Source of the DNA: Eublepharis macularius
Taxonomy: Eukaryota; Chordata; Lepidosauria; Squamata; Eublepharidae
DNA: 64,000 nucleotides
NCBI RefSeq assembly: GCF_028583425.1
Contig: NC_072796.1
Location: 143,415,464 to 143,479,463 of the forward strand
Direction of reading: 5' to 3'
The notes beneath the pieces were generated by a model. It saw only the letters and a program-made list of their open reading frames with translations. It was not told the DNA's origin and did no database searches. Below are positions 1-12,300 of this stretch, in pieces (position 1 is the first letter of the stretch; every line of letters starts with the position of its first letter). The position numbers and the translations under genes are program-made.

Positions 1-181
1 CCGCAGCCCTTCGAGGGCATCCCCAGAGGCTCCCTCTCTGAGGACACATGGCCACGTGGGGCCTCACGGGTTGCACCGGGCTCAGCGGCAAAGCGCTCAG
101 AGTCCTTCGGCCCACAGAGGCCACCAACCCGCTCGGCCCCAGGCTCAGCCTCTACCCTGCAGAGGAAGCCACGGGCCATAC

Positions 182-336
182 CTGTCCAAGGGCAGAGGGT
201 TGCCCAGGAGGCTGGAGACAACGGCGGCCTGGTGCTGGGAGGCCAGGATGTAGACGGTCTGCTGGGCAGCCTTCCGGACGTGCTCCTCGTCCACCTCCTG
301 CAGCCGGTCATGCAGCACCTCCAGGATCTGCGGCAC
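182..336 (-). CDS. MROH1: MROH1 coding exon 31 (last exon in window)
   Basis: 155 nt, phase 0 to 2. It encodes VPQILEVLHDRLQEVDEEHV through LLGNPLPLD plus AG. AAVVSSLLG.PLPLD is conserved. The donor is GTATGG. In mammals about a quarter to a third of the protein follows; no exon for it is visible in 1-181, so the gene continues off the left edge. Confidence 0.95.
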
Positions 337-3300
337 CTGCGGGGAAGGGAGCGCAGCAGCTTCAGTGGGGGGGGGCTCTCTCCTCTCTTCACCCCCAGGG
401 ACCCTCACACAGAGCACGGGGCCACGCCAGGACTGAAAGGAGCCCAAGCCCAGCCTCGCATAACCCTGGAAGGGAGGGGGGCTCATGGCAGCGCATGATC
501 AGGCAGCGCCACCCGCTGGCACAGAAGGGAACAGCTGCCTGGACTGGCCATGCCTTTGCCAGGAGAACAGACCCAGGCGAGTCGGCCGTGTTACGTCTGC
601 AGTAGCAAAAGAGCAGAGAGTCCAGGAGCACCTTTAAGACGAACCAGCTTTACTGTAGCATAAGCTTCTGAGAACCACAGCTCTCTTCGTCAGATACACC
701 GCCGTTCTCCTCGTCATGCATCTGACAAAGAGAGCTGTGGTTCTCGAAAGCTTATGCTACAGTCAAGTGGGTTAAAGGTGCCACCGGACTCTTCACTATT
801 TTGCCAGGAGAGCGTGCCCTCCGGCCTGGGCCAGGCTCGCCCCACTGCCAGTACACAGAACACGCCTCTTTTCTCCAACACGCAGCCTAAGTCGTAGTGG
901 GGTCTTTCTGACCTGGGCCCTGACCATGCAAGCCACCCTCCCCCTGCCCCCTGGAATCACCGCACAGCAAGCTACGTTGTCCCAGGGGCCATTTTCTCCC
1001 CATGAGGGCCCCCTCCTCTGAAACTGCCTAGCTCAGCCCTGCTGATCAGCCCCAGATGCCGTTGCTCTTGCCTAACGCCCTGGGGCACTCTGTCCACATA
1101 TAACCCCCCCCCTACTCCCCGGAGGATTGCCTCAGCTCCAGCCTGTGCATGGCGGGGCAGAGAAGGGGGACCTTCCCTACAGCACTGTTGTCCCCAGGCA
1201 AGGAGGGTCTTCTCCCTGGTGCTGCCTCCTGCTCTGCCTGGCAGAGGAATCCTCGATTAACCCCCTCAAGCAGGAGAATCAAGGGCTTCTTCCCCTTCTG
1301 GGAAGGAGGGAGAGCGTGGCTGCAAGAGGCATGGTGGGGCAGGCAGAGTCCCTCTGCATATCAAAGACCGTGAGAGTCAAATGAGCCATAATACATTAGG
1401 GGACTCCCTGTGGCCGCCAGGGTTACTTAAACACAGAGCACCTCTATCACCCCCTTAATCAAAACCATGAGGCGGATCCTGAGATGGAGAGAGAAGTAAG
1501 GGAGATGACAGAAGTGGAAAACGTAATGTTGGGTGGCGTCAACTACCCTTAAGACTAACCAACTTTATTGTAGCATAATAGAGCCACAGCTCTCTTCGTC
1601 AGAGGCATCGTCAGTGGTTCTCGAAAGCTGACGATGCATCTACCGAAAAGAGCTGTGGCTCTCGAAAGCTTATGCTGCAATAAAGTTAGTTCATCTTAAA
1701 GGTGTTATTGGACCCTTTGCTATTTTGCTACTGCAGACTAACACAGCTAACTCCTCTGGATCTTCAACTACCCTCACACTGACTAGGTAAACATCCACTC
1801 GAATCGCTCTGTAGAAATGAGATTCCTAGATGTTATAAATGACTGAACACTGGAACAGTTGATTGCAGAGCCAACCGGAGGGGCAGCGGTGCTGGACGTG
1901 GTTCTGAGAGGGGCTCAAGGCCTGGAGCAAGACGCGGAAGTCATTGCACCAATTAGGAGCAGTGAGCACTTATTTAAAACTACACGAATTATGGCTCACA
2001 TCAAATGCCTAGCTTATTGGGAAAGGTGCCATCAATATTTTAAGCCAAAAAAGCTATAAAAGACAAAAAGAGCTTTTAAAAAGTGGAAGTTTCCCCAATC
2101 AAGGTGAACAGAAAGGAACACAGGTTCTGGCCAAAGAAATGTAAGCTGACAATAAGGTAAGATAAAAGAGAAATTGAGAAGCGGATGGCCAAAAACATGA
2201 AGACATTTGGATGACAAAGGAATAGAAAGACTGCTTAAGTAAGGTGAGGGAGCAAAGACAGGGAATGAATTCTGTGAGCTGAAGAGTCAAAAAATGAAGT
2301 TCTAGGACCATTAGGCCAAGTGAAAACTAACACGTCCGCAGGTCCAGGTGGCACACATCCGAGAGAGCACTCAAAGAACTCGAATGTGAAATTGTTGAGC
2401 TACTAACAAATGTATGGAACTTGTTGCTAAAAATCAGCCTCTGTGACAAATGACCGGACAGTAGCAAATGTCACCCCAGGTTTTAAGAAGGGGCCCAAAG
2501 GGGATTCAGAAAAGTACAGGCCAGTTAGCCTAAATTCTGATCCTGGAAAATTAGCAGCAACTGTAATCAAAGATAGAATCACGAGGCCCAGAGAGGGTCA
2601 GTCCAATTCGTTTGTTCATAAATGATCTGGGGGTGAGCAGCGTAGCCGGCAAGTTTTCAAGTGACACAAAACAGGATGGTGAAATCCAAGGTGGAGTGTG
2701 AAAAGCTCTGAAAAGGTCTCTCTCAATTGGGCGACCACAAGGCAAATGATGTTCGACGTGGGTTAAGAGGATGCATCCTGGAACAAAAATCCTAATTTTA
2801 GATACGGGGGTCTGGACTGGCTGCGACTGGCAAGGAAAGGTCTTGGCGTTGTAGTGGAAATCTTGACAAAAATGTCGACTCAGCAGCAGTGGTGAAAAAG
2901 GCAAACTCCATGCTGAGGGTAATTAGGAAAGGGATCCAAACCCAAATGGCCAATATTTGTAACGTCATCGTATAAACTGATAGTGCAGGCCCCATTTGCA
3001 ATACTGTGGGCCGGGCAGCCCGATTGTCATATCGCAAAGCGATATTGCAGAATGGAAAAGAGTGCAGAAGAGGGCAACCAGGTGGATGAAGGGGCTGGAG
3101 CAATTTTCCTACGAGTAAAGGCTGAAGAGTCTGAGACTTTCCATTTAGAAAAGAGACAAGTTGGAGGGAGGGTCAAGATAGAGGTTTATAGAATTATGCA
3201 CAGGGGTGAGGGTGGACAAAGAGTACTTTTTCTCCCTTAGACACGCAGAAAACAGAGAGCCACCAGGCTCAAGGAAGAACACCAAGGGGCACCAATATGA

Positions 3301-6300
3301 ATACTTCCGTTGTTAATCCCAAAAATCCATGCAATAATACAATACAATATGGGTGCAATAGGAATGCAATACAAAATACAAAATGGATGTAATACAAAAA
3401 GCCAATGTGAGGCAAGATCAGTACATCTGTAGCAAGGCTTAAATAAGCTCATATGCCGGCAGTCCGTAAATGAGTCCAACCGGCTAAACTGGGGAAAGAC
3501 AGTCAACACAATGCATCTGCCAAACAGAATTGCAGAAACGAAGGGTGTGGGCGACGAGTTGGGTCGACCTGTTCACTGCTCGTTTCAGAAGTACATTCTT
3601 CTTTCTTCAGGCCAAAATCTATGTGAACACATCACAGAAGGGAAATATTTTCACACCTCCCCCAATGTTTCAGCAAAACAATATCTTCCCTGTGTAAAAC
3701 TTACTGACAAGGAACCGCTCTGCATCTTCCAGTTCAAGTCCTTAAAGTAAGTCTAACGAATCGTTTGGATAAGGAGTCTGAGCCTCTCCCATAATTTATA
3801 CAAACGCTGTGCCAATTTAATTAAAGTAAAAGGCACCAAATTTCCTTAAAGTGAAAATCACCAAATCTGACTCTGCTGCAATATTAATCAATGCAAAAAA
3901 TGCAAAAAATGCAATAAATACCTTGAGATGCACAGAGACTGAGACCTGCTTATGAATACTGGCACTATGTAAAGGACCTTACTGGATAAATATTAAAACT
4001 ATGGTGTGAAGAACGATCATAGAAACGATGAATAGTCCAGTTCATTGTTTAGACCACCAGGGGACACTGTGCGGAGGCGAAAAATCCAACGTGCCTCCGC
4101 TTGCAATAAGAAACGGTTTGCATTACCAGGTTTGTTAACCCTTTCCAGGACCGTAAAGACTAGTTCTCTCTCACTACTATGCTGAGTCATAAAATGCTGG
4201 GTGAGGGGAGCTTCCTCGTTCCGAGTCCGTATTTTAGAGAGGTGTTCCTGGATCCTCAAACGGACCGGGCGGGTGGTACATCCAATGTACATCAGTTTGC
4301 AACTACACTGGATCAAATAAACCACATTCGGCGTGGAGCAAGTTGAAAAGTTTTTGGACTCCAGTGGGTTATTGTAGACTGGATGAATAATGGTTTTAAG
4401 GTCTACACAAAGGGAGCAAACATTACAACGGCCACAGGGGAAATGCCCCTGTGGTACATTACTATCAGCGGTCAAAGTTTTCATATCCGAATGCACCAGG
4501 ATGTCCCTTAGACTTTTAGTCCTTTTATAACCGATCCGGATGTTCCGGATGTTAAAATTAAAGAAGTTTTTTGGCAATACATCTGAAGGCATTTTGTATA
4601 CTGGCTTGAAGCACAGGTCAACTTTTACTCCCAAAATTACGGATGTCCACATTGAAACATTTGAGAGATTGGTTCTCAAGGAAGTGACATCTATAGAGAG
4701 TAAACCGTATCATAATTGGCATAATTTAACGAAATTAGAGAAACGGGCGCTTGAAGATCTAAAAAGAGATAGTTCGGTGATTGTGAAACCAGCAGACAAA
4801 GGTGGGGGTGTTGTCATTCTAGACTGGGAGGTTTACCGAACGGAGGTTCTACGCCAACTATCGGATAGGGACTACTACCGTCCCATTAATCAAGACCCCA
4901 CAGCCACTGTAGGGAGGATTGTTAAAATCACACTAGATGATGCCCTGGGAAATGGCTATATCAGCCAGCATTTACACAGGGATTTACTCAATCGAGATCC
5001 ACGGGTGCCAGTATTTTACTGTCTCCCAAAGATCCACAAAAACATCTACCCGCCTCCCGGGCGCCCGATCGTGTCAGCCTCCAATTCGATCTTAGAGCCT
5101 TTGGCAATTTTTTTGGACCATATTCTACAACCCTTTGTGGTCCAAACCAAATCATATGTTAAGGGCACCACTTCCTTCATTAATTTTGTGGAGTCTTTGA
5201 CTATACCTTACAATTCATTTCTGTTGACCATGGATGTACAGTCACTATACACTTCAATACCACATTCGGAGGCACGCCAAGTGATTGAAGTTGTATTGGA
5301 TCGGAGACATCCTAGGTCTCCACCCACCCATTTTTTGTTGGATCTTTTGGACTTGATTATGGAACATAACTATTTCCGTTTCGAGTCCCAGTTCTATTAC
5401 CAAACAAAGGGAGTGGCCATGGGCTGCTCTGCGGCCCCGAGTATAGCAAATCTATATATGGCCAGTTTGGAGGATCGCTACATCTATGCGGAAGATATGA
5501 ATCCCTTTTTTAAACATATTGTGTGTTGGAAACGATACATTGATGACATTTTTTTGATAATTAAAGATGCAGAGTCAGTTGCACCACTGATGAGTTGGAT
5601 CAACAGTTTGGACCCCAACATTCGTTTCACAAACCAGGGTAGTTTGGACCAGGTCAATTTTTTAGATGTGGTGGTATTCAAGAGATCAGCCAATCAATTG
5701 GGCGTCAGGCCCTTTCGCAAGCCCACGGACAGAGCGGGATACTTAGAGTTCACGTCTCACCATCGCTCTGTCCTTAAACGGAATATACCTTATGGGCAGT
5801 TTTTAAGAATTAGGAGGAATGCCACTAACTATTTTGATTACATCAAGGAAGCCAGGACCATGAGTCAAGCCTTTAGATCACGGGGCTACCCTAGGCAGGT
5901 TATAGAACAAGCGAAATTACGAGCAGAGCGGTCCGCCCGGAGGGATCTACTTACCTATAAGGTGAGAGAGAATAGACCTCAAAAGAGAATCACATGGGCC
6001 ATACACTTCTCGCCCCTATCTGGGAGAATTGCAGGAGCTATAAAAGGACTAAAAGTCTAAGGGACATCCTGGTGCATTCGGATATGAAAACTTTGACCGC
6101 TGATAGTAATGTACCACAGGGGCATTTCCCCTGTGGCCGTTGTAATGTTTGCTCCCTTTGTGTAGACCTTAAAACCATTATTCATCCAGTCTACAATAAC
6201 CCACTGGAGTCCAAAAACTTTTCAACTTGCTCCACGCTGAATGTGGTTTATTTGATCCAGTGTAGTTGCAAACTGATGTACATTGGATGTACCACCCGCC

Positions 6301-9300
6301 CGGTCCGTTTGAGGATCCAGGAACACCTCTCTAAAATACGGACTCGGAACGAGGAAGCTCCCCTCACCCAGCATTTTATGACTCAGCATAGTAGTGAGAG
6401 AGAACTAGTCTTTACGGTCCTGGAAAGGGTTAACAAACCTGGTAATGCAAACCGTTTCTTATTGCAAGCGAAGGCACGTTGGATTTTTCGCCTCCGCACA
6501 GTGTCCCCTGGTGGTCTAAACAATGAACTGGACTATTCATTGTTTCTATGATCGTTCTTCACACCATAGTTTTAATATTTATCCAGTAAGGACCTTTACA
6601 TAGTGCCAGTATTCATAAGCAGGTCTCAGTCTCTGTGCATCTCAAGGTATTTATTGCATTTTTTGCATTTTTTGCATTGATTAATATTGCAGCAGAGTCA
6701 GATTTGGTGATTTTCACTTTAAGGAAATTTGGTGCCTTTTACTTTAATTAAATTGGCACAGCGTTTGTATAAATTATGGGAGAGGCTCAGACTCCTTATC
6801 CAAACGATTCGTTAGACTTACTTTAAGGACTTGAACTGGAAGATGCAGAGCGGTTCCTTGTCAGTAAGTTTTACACAGGGAAGATATTGTTTTGCTGAAA
6901 CATTGGGGGAGGTGTGAAAATATTTCCCTTCTGTGATGTGTTCACATAGATTTTGGCCTGAAGAAAGAAGAATGTACTTCTGAAACGAGCAGTGAACAGG
7001 TCGACCCAACTCGTCGCCCACACCCTTCGTTTCTGCAATTCTGTTTGGCAGATGCATTGTGTTGACTGTCTTTCCCCGGTTTAGCCGGTTGGACTCATTT
7101 ACGGACTGCCGGCATATGAGCTTATTTAAGCCTTGCTACAGATGTACTGATCTTGCCTCACATTGGCTTTTTGTATTACATCCATTTTGTATTTTGTATT
7201 GCATTCCTATTGCACCCATATTGTATTGTATTATTGCATGGATTTTTGGGATTAACAACGGAAGTATTCATATTGGTGCCCCTTGGTGTTCTTCCTTGAG
7301 CCTGGTGGCTCTCTGTTTTCTGCGTGTCTTTGGGAGGAAGACTTTCCTGTTTGTTTGTGTACTTTTTCTCCCTTGCCAAAATACTAGAACTCAAGAGCAT
7401 GCAATGAAGCTGTTAGTTGTAGATTCTGGACAGACAAAAGGAAGCACTTCTTGACTGGTGGTTACAACGTGAAATTTGCTGCCAGAGGATGTAGTGGTGG
7501 CTACAGGCACAGAGAGCTTTAAAAGGGGGCTACCCAGAATCACGTAGGTCTAGCAGTGGCTACCAGTCATTGTGACTAAAGCAGGTAACTCTAAGTAAGC
7601 AAACACCGCTGCATCTCATGGCTGGATTGCCCACGCCTCTCCCAATGAAGGCGGCAGGCGAATGTCACGTATGCCAGCATCCATGCCATGGTTGTGTTCT
7701 ATGCCACCACTGTGCTCTGACTTTTATACGGAGAATGAGACATTTCTACCACTGTTGTAGGTTGCATTCTATACGTGTACTGAGATAATATGCCAGAGTT
7801 GATTACTGTATCTTATGCATTTTATGGGAAGACTCCTGAGGGTGCCCAAACTGCTAATATTAATTTCCAAGCGAGCCAGCAGCTTACTCCTTATCTCTGG
7901 AAATATGCGCTTTCCCTGCTGAGTGGCCTTGCAGCTGTGGACTGAACTGTATCTCTTTCACAGGAGAGAAGATTCCCCTTTGTACTTTATCTAGGCTAAG
8001 CTAAGTTGTTCTCATGTAACTTTTGAGGTTTTGCCCCTGAATGCAAAGGGGGCGGGAGAACGTCTCTCTATATCAGTAGTCCTATTGTTTGCCTAATTAC
8101 TTCTGCCAACTTTTCCGTCTGAGTGAATACCTGAACTGAATAGATCTCTAAATAAAGTTTCTTCAACCAAGGCACCTGTTTGCTTGCTGTGAGGGACTTG
8201 GGGATCTGACCGCCAGACTGACAGCAAAGCCCCAGGCAGCCTGCTGCCCAACCGCCAAGGGTCCAAGGTGCCACCCAGGCGAAGGGCAGAAAGAGAAACT
8301 CGCCTTCTCCAGCAAGACTGCGCCACGCTCCTTCAGCAGGGAGTTGATCATCACAGCGGCCGCTCGTGAGCAGTTTCTGTCCGGATCTGCCAGGCCCTCC
8401 AACATGGAGAGGAGCAGGCTGAGCAGCTGGTCCGGAGGCAGGCGCTTAGCAATGACCTGGTGAGGAAGAGGGCAAAGGGTGGGCAGCCGGCCGGTCAGGC
8501 AGCCTCCAGAGCACCAGAAGCCAAAGCCCTCCCTGCCCCTCCAGCAGACGCCAACCAAAGGCCCCGAGTGCATTTCAAACCAGCAGGAGAAGCCAGGGGT
8601 GTGTGACGTGTCCAGCAGTTGTCCCCAAGACAGTGCATCAAATGCCTCCCTTTATATACCCAGCGCAGCGCAGCGCAGCCTCCCCAACTCCAGCCAAGGG
8701 CCTCACAGGAATCCCACAGGGCTACTGGCACAGCAGGGCGGCCAGGTGAGAGACTGCCCCGGAACTACGCAGGTGCGGCTCTGGGTCACTGTGCCCACAT
8801 CCAGCCACAGGCCCAGCCCCATGGGCAAAGCCATTGTACAGCCTGAGGGGGCAGGGCGGGGCGGCTGGCAGGTGGGAAGAGGCCTGCACAATCTCTTCCA
8901 GGGGCAGGGAGGCACAAGCCTCCTCCCCCATAGAGGCGGCTGGTGATGCCGGGAAGGCCAGGGAGCAGAGACGCCCGCAGCGCCCTTGGCCTGACCTTGG
9001 CAATGCTGCAGCAGGCCTGGAAGAGGGTGTTGACATCTGGGTCCTTCAGGCCTGGTTTCATGGCTTTCAGCTTCTCCAGAGACTCGTCTCGGTGATCTCG
9101 AGAAAACCCTGCATGGGAGAAGAGCCACACAGCCTTGTCCAGAGAGAAGTGCACACGGACAGCCTTCCAGAGAGCATGACCTGAGAGGGCCGTGGGGCAC
9201 AAGCACTCTGCCCATGCTCCAACACTCCCTACTCACACCGCTCTCTGGCATGCTTCGGCCTCTGCCCATCCAAGGACAGGGAAAGAGTGCCCTCTGCTGG

Positions 9301-12300
9301 CCACAGGGAAATGTTCACCCTCAGAGGAGAGGCAACGCTTGAGGGCACGTTTCTTTGAGGGGGGGGGGAGGTAACACCTGATTCTTGGCAGTGTCTTGTG
9401 ACCACCCACCCCTGGAGGGCCTGAACACCACAACAGAGGGAGAGCAAGACCTCAGCAACTCACTGCGAGCCAGAAACCAGCAGGACTTCCCCCCCCCACC
9501 CCTGCACGTTTCCCAGTGTCAGAGGCCCCCCCCCCCCCGATTTACCCTGCGGAGCCAAGCGCTGCCCAAGCAGCAGCAGTCCTGGGTGGGAGAGAGGCCC
9601 CGCTCCAAAAGGGGAGGGGAGACGGTCAGCAGCAGCTGCCTTGCCCTCCGCCCTCGTACCTTCGTAGCACAACTGGATGTAGAGAAGAGCGTACACGCAG
9701 TCGACCGCATGCTGGCGGACCCTGGCCAGGGAGTCTGTGCAGCGAGGGGAGAAGAGCGCCATCAGCAGGCCCAGGTTGTAGAAGGGGACCACCGTCTGCA
9801 GGAGGGGGGGAGACAGAAGCCGAAGAGGCCCACCCACCCAGTCAGCAGCAGGACTCACTCTTTGAAGTGAGTTTTAGTCCCCCCCCAAATAGTTTACTAT
9901 ACCAATCATATTATTTTCGTTATATATAACTCACCCTCCAGAACAGTTAGAAATAAACAATGATTACAGTATTACATGGTACCACAGACAGCCAAAAAGA
10001 CAAATAAGTGGGTTCTAGGTTATATCAAGCCTGAATTCTCCCTAGAAGCTAAAATGACAAAACTGAGGCTACCGTACTTTGGTCACATCACGAGAAGACA
10101 AAATTATTTGGAAAAGTCAATAATGCTAGGAAAAGAGGAAGGCCTAAAATGAGACGGCTAGACTCAATAAAAGAAGCCACGTCCTCCAGTTTGCAGAATC
10201 TGAGCAAGTCTGTTAGAGATAGAACGTTTTGGAGGTCTTTCCTTCATAGGGTCACCATCGGTCGGAGGCTACTTGATGGCACATAACACACACACACACA
10301 CAAACAAACAAACACACAGGACACAGTATTACAAGTGCATCTTTAAAACTTATCGTTATAACCATCACCCAACTACCCACTCAGTCACAACTTTTTGCTC
10401 AAGTCCGTAACCTTATTTAATGTAAAAGACCACTGGTGCAAGTCTAACGTCATATTTGATTCTCCAAAATTTATAAAAGGATTTCCAGCAATTATGAAAG
10501 TATGCTTTCCTAATACGTCTGTCTCTTAGTTGTTCAAATTCTAATAATTTTGATAATTTTACACCTCAAACTTTTTCCATGTTGGGTCGTATGTTCTTAT
10601 TTATGTTCTCTCTTAACTGGTGTGTAGTTAAAGCCCCAACTGTAGATGGCGTTATAAAAATTTCCCCTTTTATTTATGAGTGTTGCTGTAGTAGAGGTAG
10701 AGGAGAAAACAGTTTCCCAAACTTGTCTAGAGGTAACTACACCAGCTTATCTGTTGCCATTTCTATGTAGGTGTTTCTGAAATTGGGGGTGAAAAGCCAC
10801 ACGCGGCTGAGGCAAGCCCTTTCTGTGTTTTTGCGATGCGCCGTGTCTTCAAAGTTTGTCAAGCCAGAGTTCGTCTGATTCGCTTAACTGTTTAGCTATA
10901 ATGAAAGTCTCTGAAAAAACTGAGGTTACCTTGCTGTGCCATGAGCCACAGGATATCCACGGCACCCACCTCAGGAACGTGCGCCAGGCACAGACCGTGT
11001 GGCCAAGGGCGCCCACAGCCCAGGCAGACGGCTTGGAGCAGGCACGCCCCACCGCCCTGCTGAGGGCTGCCTGGCCCCCGCCCATGCTCTGCAGCGCAGC
11101 ACCACGAATGCCAGCAGAACTCAGGGCCGAGCCACATGGGTGCCACGCTCAGCCAGACCAACGGCTTCTGCAGTCCAGAAGGCCCGAGCAACAGCCTGGG
11201 AGCCTCAGTCCCTTCCTTGTCCTCTAGGCCAGGCGTGGGGCCGCTGCATGCTGCCTAGGATCTGGGGTCCAGAAGGGCTGCACCTGCCCCATCCCTGGAC
11301 AAGCCAAGAGTGCCAATTCAAGTGAGTAAGCCAAGCAAGCCGCCCCGGACTCACACTGACGTTCAGCTTCTCCCGGTAGAACTCCAGCACTGCAGCCGCC
11401 AGCTCCACGGCCTGCTCCCGCTCATGCTCCTTGGTGGACCTAATCCAGGGGCCCAGGTGCTGTGGAAAGAGTTCTTCAGAGCCCGCAGCAGGCAGCCGCA
11501 CCAGTTGCTGGAAGGCCAGAAGCACGCCCCCCCCCCCCCGCCCTGCTACAAGGCCACCCCCTCACGTGGGCTGCGGGGCACGGCCGGTGCCAGGAAGTTG
11601 CAGCCACGTCACTCGGGGCTTCTTCCCAGCCTCTCGCGCAGACCAAGGAAACCCCAAAGCAGGCAGAGGGTGCGTTCGTTGCCTGCCAAGAGTCTCCATC
11701 TCGCCCAGACAACGGGAGGCTTTTGTGTCTCGGCCATGGAGGAGCTACAAGCCTCACGCACCCATCAGCCGCTGCCATGCAGGCCAGAACCCGCCCTCCC
11801 CTTCCCACCTACCTGAAACATGGTCTGCAGCCCATGGGGGGTCATCTGTCTTTGCAGGACGCTCCTCAGCAAGTCCTTGAGGGAGACCAGGGTGTCGCTC
11901 CAGAGAGTCTGGCACAGGGGAAAGGAGAAGCAGCTGAAGGCATTCCCAGGGACGGGGAGGGACGGGGTTTGGAACCTGCTATTCCTCCCCTAACAACCCT
12001 GGCCAGCAGAGGGGGGGGTGGCTGGAATAAAATGCTCCCCTTCCCTGAGAAGGCCGCTTCCTGCAGCTCAAGCGGGTGTGGCAGCCCCCACCCCCGGGAA
12101 GAAGTCACCGCATAGCAAAGGCAGCTTCAAGCCTCTGACGTCTTTACAAGGTGCCTTGGTAGGTTTGCCACACAGACTAAGGCAGCTACCTCAGTGGGAA
12201 AGCTGTGCCCCTTCACCCCAGGGAAGCCAGCCAGGTGGCCTGGGAGGGGGGGAGCGCCTTTCCATTGCATGGACTCTTGGAGGGCAGGAAGGTGGGCAGG

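Larger units (their letters stand above)
3239..7358 (+). mobile_element. Penelope-like element 1, palindromic, full insertion with 16-bp target duplication
   Basis: A 4.1 kb insertion bounded by the 16-bp direct repeat GTACTTTTTCTCCCTT (3223-3238 and 7359-7374). Structure: inverted arm 3239-4529, forward RT core 4530-6038, forward arm 6039-7329, then a 29-bp extension 7330-7358 found only on the right. The arms are each 1291 bp and almost identical; I see only four differences, all transitions, so the insertion is young. Each arm carries the GIY-YIG endonuclease frame plus 3' UTR. Penelope elements are known to encode RT plus GIY-YIG and to carry terminal repeats in direct or inverse order. 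It sits in the intron between MROH1 exons 31 and 30. Confidence 0.92.
337..8303 (-). other. MROH1: MROH1 intron 30, GC-AG type
   Basis: Starts with the donor GCGAGT after the exon 30 LEK codon and ends with a CCCCGCAG acceptor before exon 31. It holds two foldback elements, LINE copy A and PLE 1. The part between 810 and 1480 is GC-rich sequence in which I recognise nothing. Confidence 0.85.

Noticed and set aside
1..181. A further MROH1 exon at the left edge
   Set aside because: No segment on the minus strand continues the expected conserved sequence after PLPLDS, and no acceptor in the right phase is convincing.
7059..7454. A 131-codon open frame crossing the right end of PLE 1
   Set aside because: It runs through PLE 3' UTR, the 29-bp extension, the target duplication and on into the LINE. 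It is a chance fusion.
9360..9545. Long G or C homopolymer runs here and at many other places (for example 11527, 14467, 24125, 30000, 33000)
   Set aside because: These are common in GC-rich small-chromosome-type DNA of reptiles. I saw no gene or structural pattern tied to them.
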